Shown: piece after piece, positions 60,687 through 64,000 of the stretch
Layout of the letters: every line of letters starts with the position of its first letter
Numbering within the stretch: the stretch's first letter is position 1
NCBI RefSeq assembly: GCF_008704425.1
Contig: NZ_CP023696.1
Coordinates: forward strand, 620,001-684,000
From: Streptomyces fradiae ATCC 10745 = DSM 40063
GTDB taxonomy: Bacteria > Actinomycetota > Actinomycetes > Streptomycetales > Streptomycetaceae
DNA length: 64,000 nt
Direction of reading: 5' to 3'
Notes under the pieces: model-generated
Told to the model about the DNA's origin: nothing
Database searches by the model: none
Seen by the model: only the letters and a program-made list of their open reading frames with translations
Program-made: the position numbers and the translations under genes

Positions 60687-63644
60687 CTACGCCTTGAGCC
60701 GTATCAGCGCCGTGCGGGACTGGATGCCCAGCTTGCGGTAGATCTGCCGCAGGTGGAACCCGACCGTGTGCGGGGAGATGAACAGGTGGCGTGCGGCCTG
60801 CTGGTTGGTGAGGCCGCCGGCCACCAGGTCCGCCACCTTGCGCTCCGTCTTGGTCAGGCTCTCCCACCCGGAGTGCGGACGTTTGGCCTGCGTCCAGTGG
60901 CGGCGCCGCACACCGAGCTCGCGCAGCCGGGCCCGCACCCGCGCGGCGTCCCGCTCGCCCCCGAGCGCCCCGTACGCGTTCATCGCCCGGTCCAGCTCCC
61001 CGATCGCGGCCTCGCGGTCGCCCCGCTCGCCCCGGTCGCCGCGACCGAGCAGGAGCATGGCGTGGTCCTCAGCCGCGGCCGCCCGGGCCCAGGGGTTCCG
61101 GTGCGTCCGGCCCGCATCGGCCAGGGCCTCGGCGTCGCCCTCGGCGAGGGCGCGGGCGTGCGCGGCGGCGGCGAGCACCGCGGGGACGTCCGGGTTGCGC
61201 GCGCACAGCAGCTCCGCCGTCTCGACCACCGCGCGGACGATCTCCGGCCTGCCCGCCGCGAGCCCGCAGCGCACGGACCACGCGGCGGCCGCCGGGTCCT
61301 CCAGCAGGAGTTCGCGCAGCGCGCCGTCGTGCGCTCCCGTCTCCGCCAGTACGTCCGCCGCCGCCCCGCTCCCCGCCTGGGCCTCGGTCAGCTGCGCGTG
61401 GAGCAGGAGGCGCGCCGCCCACCAGGGGCGGGAGGCGTGCTGCGGGAAGTCCTTCTCCAGGGTTCTGAGGTGATCCTCCGCCTGGGCGAGCCTTCCCTGA
61501 CGGAGCGCCACCAGGGCCAGCACCAGCCATGCCTGCGGGGCGAGCATCGGCAGGTGCGGGCCGTCCGCGCCCACCCCGGCCAGCGCGGCGGCCTCCGCCT
61601 CGTCGAGGCGCCCCCGCGCGATGTGCAGCGGCGCCCGCAGCACGTCGGGGATGGTGGTGGTCAGGGTCCTCGTCTCGCAGGCCGCCGCCCGGGCGGACCG
61701 CTCGATGACCGCCTCCGCCTCCTCGTGGTCGTCGGTCCTGGTCAGGGCGAAGGCGAGGAACCACCGCGGGTCGATGAGCCGGGGCCCGCCGGTCCCGTCC
61801 TCCAGGGCGACGGCCTCCCGCAGCGTCCGCACCGCGTCGCCCACCCGGCCGTCGCGCCACTGGCCGAACGCGTGGAAGGTCAGGGCGCCGACCCGTACGG
61901 CACGGGGGTGGTGGTCGGGCGCGCCGAGTATCCCCCGTACCCGTTCGGCCGCGGTGCCGTCGCCGGTCAGGCAGGAGGCGGCCAGGTCGGTGATGACGGC
62001 CTCGCGGAGCTGGAGTCCTTCGGCCTGCGCCGCGAGCGCGTCCCGGGCGGCGCGGCGCGCCGTCTCGGTGTCCCCCAGGAACAGCAGCGCCGCCGACATC
62101 GACGCCCGCAGCGCCGCGACGTCCCCGGCGAGCGCGGGGGGCAGCGCCTTCGCGCGTGCGGTGGTCTCGTCGATCGCGTCCACGGCGAGGGTGATCGCCC
62201 GGTCCAGGTCGCCCGCCCTCGTGAACGCCTCGACGGCCGTCTTCGCCAGGCGGAGGCGGTCGCTGTGTCCGGGGGCCAGGAGTTCCATGCAGCGGGTCGC
62301 CAGGGCCGCCGCGGTGGACGGCTCGCTGGCCAGGAGCCGCCGGGCGCCCTCGGCGATGGTGCGCAGGGCCTGTGTGTCGCCGGGCCGGGCGATGTGCACC
62401 AGCTGGAGTGCCGCGCGGGCGACGCCGTCGGGGCGGGACAGCAGCATCTCGGCCGCCTGCCGGCGCAGGAGCGCGCGGACCGGCGGCGGTACGGAGTCGA
62501 GCAGTACGCGCCAGATCGGTTCGCTGCGGAACGCCAGGTCGCGCTCGCCGCAGACGAGGAGCCCCCGGTCGACCGCCTCGTCGACCGCCGCCAGCAGGCT
62601 GACGGGTGCCTCGCCGAGCATGGCCGAGAGGTCTTCGGGCGCGAACGGCGACCCGAGCACCGCCGCGAGTCGCAGCGCTCTCATGGTGGGTTCGGAGAGC
62701 GCCCGCAAGTCCCGCTGGACCAGCGTGGAGAAGCGTTTCGGCACCGGCGTGGGCAGACACCCGCCGGCCCCCGGAGCCGCGCCGGACGGATGGGGCTGTA
62801 ACCGTGAGGTGCCGTCGACGACGGATAAGTCGCCGTCCTCCACGAGCCCCCGCACCAGCTCGATCACCGCTCGCGGCGTGCGGTTGACGCTCTCCGCCAG
62901 GGCGAGGAGCGCCGGGTCGGGGTCGGCTCCGGTCCAGTCGGCGACCAGCTGCCCCAGGGCGTCGCCCCGGAGCGGGCCCAGCTCCGGCACCGGTTCCACG
63001 GGCACCCGGCCCCGGAGCTTGGCGAGGCAGGCCGCGACCGACTCGTAGGGCGAGGTGTCCCGGTCCGGGGCGAAGGCGAGCAGCCACAGGACGGGGCGCC
63101 CCGCGAGGGTCGTGATCAGTTCGCACAGCGCCGTGAGGGCCGGGAGGTCGGCCAGGTGCAGGTCGTCGAGTGCGACGGTGGTGCGCACGTGCTCGGGGGT
63201 GTCGCGCAGCCGCGCCCGTACCGCGTCCACCGCGGAGGCGGGGCAGGGGACGGGAGGGCAGCCGCCGGCGGCCGGGGCGAGCGGGTGGGGGCGGGGGCCG
63301 TCGGCGGTGGCGCCGGACCGGCGGGAGCGGGCACGCGTCCGGGTGCCGGCGGGCGGCGGGACCGCCGTGCCGGGGACGCGGGCGGAGTGGGGGGCAGGGG
63401 CGGGGGCGGGGGCAGGGACGGGGACGGGAGCGCCAGGAAGCCCGCCGACGACCTCGAAGCCGTTCTCCGCGGCCATGACGCCGGCCTCCCCGAGGAGGCG
63501 GGTCTTGCCCGCGCCCGGTGGTGCCTCCACCAGCAGCACCCTGCTCCGGCGGGTGCTCGCCACACTGTGGAGGCTCGCGCTGATCTGTGCCAGTTGCCGA
63601 TCCCGGCCGCGTACTCGCGGCGACGGTCGTGTGTTGGGACCCAT
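60687..63644 (-). CDS. LAL-family LuxR regulator, StaR/RebR-like
   Basis: A 985-residue transcription activator. The N-terminal ATPase has Walker A LLVEAPPGAGKTRLLGEAG (about residues 37-55) and Walker B VALDDLHLADLPALTAL. The Ala/Pro/Val repeat APVPVPAPAPAPAP and an Arg-rich run interrupt it at 72-125. A long TPR-like helical middle follows, and the C-terminus carries a LuxR helix-turn-helix, SLTKTERKVADLVAGGLTNQ and ISPHTVGFHLRQIYRKLGIQ. StaR and RebR, the pathway activators of known indolocarbazole clusters, are of this kind. It is the last cluster gene visible. Confidence 0.88.
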   Translation of the reverse strand: MGPNTRPSPRVRGRDRQLAQISASLHSVASTRRSRVLLVEAPPGAGKTRLLGEAGVMAAENGFEVVGGLPGAPVPVPAPAPAPAPHSARVPGTAVPPPAGTRTRARSRRSGATADGPRPHPLAPAAGGCPPVPCPASAVDAVRARLRDTPEHVRTTVALDDLHLADLPALTALCELITTLAGRPVLWLLAFAPDRDTSPYESVAACLAKLRGRVPVEPVPELGPLRGDALGQLVADWTGADPDPALLALAESVNRTPRAVIELVRGLVEDGDLSVVDGTSRLQPHPSGAAPGAGGCLPTPVPKRFSTLVQRDLRALSEPTMRALRLAAVLGSPFAPEDLSAMLGEAPVSLLAAVDEAVDRGLLVCGERDLAFRSEPIWRVLLDSVPPPVRALLRRQAAEMLLSRPDGVARAALQLVHIARPGDTQALRTIAEGARRLLASEPSTAAALATRCMELLAPGHSDRLRLAKTAVEAFTRAGDLDRAITLAVDAIDETTARAKALPPALAGDVAALRASMSAALLFLGDTETARRAARDALAAQAEGLQLREAVITDLAASCLTGDGTAAERVRGILGAPDHHPRAVRVGALTFHAFGQWRDGRVGDAVRTLREAVALEDGTGGPRLIDPRWFLAFALTRTDDHEEAEAVIERSARAAACETRTLTTTIPDVLRAPLHIARGRLDEAEAAALAGVGADGPHLPMLAPQAWLVLALVALRQGRLAQAEDHLRTLEKDFPQHASRPWWAARLLLHAQLTEAQAGSGAAADVLAETGAHDGALRELLLEDPAAAAWSVRCGLAAGRPEIVRAVVETAELLCARNPDVPAVLAAAAHARALAEGDAEALADAGRTHRNPWARAAAAEDHAMLLLGRGDRGERGDREAAIGELDRAMNAYGALGGERDAARVRARLRELGVRRRHWTQAKRPHSGWESLTKTERKVADLVAGGLTNQQAARHLFISPHTVGFHLRQIYRKLGIQSRTALIRLKA

Positions 63645-64000
63645 GACGCTCCAGGTAGGCGACGACGGCGGGACGGAGACGTCCGCACCGCCCCGGCGGC
63701 CCGCACGGGCTGCACCGCACAGGCCCCGGGCGGTGCGGAGGACCGGCCGGCCGCACGGCTCCCGGTCGCGGCGAACCGTACGGACGGCCTTTCCCGGAAC
63801 ATCTCCGTCCTCTATTCCGTGAGAACGCTCTCAAAGGAGTGGGGGTTCGGTGGCGCAAAAGTCAGATGGATCACATTGCTCGCCGATGTCCCCGAGTGTC
63901 CGCCTGGGCCCGCTCGCGCCGATTGACCACCCGTCATCCGCGGGGGGCGCGGCCCCTGTAGGGGTCCCACGCGCGGTCCGGCCCCCGGGCGAGCCCGCGA
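63645..64000. promoter_or_regulatory. Upstream region of the LAL regulator, no gene seen
   Basis: The region includes the regulator promoter. The stretch 63805-63880 (TCTATTCCGTGAGAACGCTC, then AAAAGTCAGATGG) is A/T-rich for this genome and may hold promoter elements. No convincing ORF starts before the window ends. Confidence 0.4.

Overview
The window is chromosomal DNA from a high-GC actinomycete, almost certainly Streptomyces or a close relative. Third codon positions are almost all G or C, GTG and even TTG starts occur, and there is a group III type PfkA, a SpoIIE-type phosphatase with an added anti-sigma-like kinase domain, extra ClpP homologues and an actinobacterial CtaG. No rRNA or tRNA gene was seen.

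Layout. (1) 1-4450: housekeeping and small genes: the end of gatD, pfkA, a ctaG-like gene, a small membrane protein and a secreted PL3 pectate lyase. (2) 4676-10644: a compact class I lanthipeptide locus with a split LanB dehydratase (elimination gene then glutamylation gene), a 52-residue precursor at 8517-8675 whose tail pairs four Ser/Thr with four Cys, a nested tandem repeat plus a 19-bp hairpin, and lanC. (3) 10589-30060: ordinary chromosome. It holds a multidomain phosphatase regulator, a YihY protein, PlsC, a lone Phd-type antitoxin facing a ClpP homologue with a substituted catalytic His, an NlpC/P60 hydrolase behind a probable c-di-AMP riboswitch, the biotin genes (bioF divergent from bioBAD), a toxin-antitoxin pair, and two CNNM/CorC-type membrane proteins behind a candidate coupled leader ORF.

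(4) 30870-46956: a roughly 16-kb integrated element that splits an SGNH-hydrolase gene. The 5' part of that gene lies at 30153-30884 and its missing 3' end (17 codons plus stop) at 46957-47010. A 15-bp near-identical sequence marks both junctions. A decayed serine integrase with an in-frame stop lies just inside the right junction. The element also carries remnants of a TniB-like ATPase, an Hsp70-like protein and a DNA methyltransferase. Its intact cargo looks like a defence or restriction island: a C5-cytosine methyltransferase, an HNH-like zinc protein, a ParB/DGQHR-like protein, a SNF2-type helicase, a DUF3883-like nuclease, a DUF262 (GmrSD-like) protein and a Vsr endonuclease. This island is the best candidate here for an undescribed system.

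(5) 47132-63644: an indolocarbazole (staurosporine/rebeccamycin-type) gene cluster. On the minus strand, StaO, StaD and StaP homologues, two RebM-like methyltransferases and a StaC homologue should turn two tryptophans into a K252c-like or arcyriaflavin-like aglycone. A divergent glycosyltransferase and a second P450 (StaG/StaN-like) would attach and then close the sugar. A LAL-family LuxR regulator closes the cluster. No deoxysugar genes, halogenase or exporter lie in the window.

All functional names rest on recognising family motifs by eye. No database search was run.
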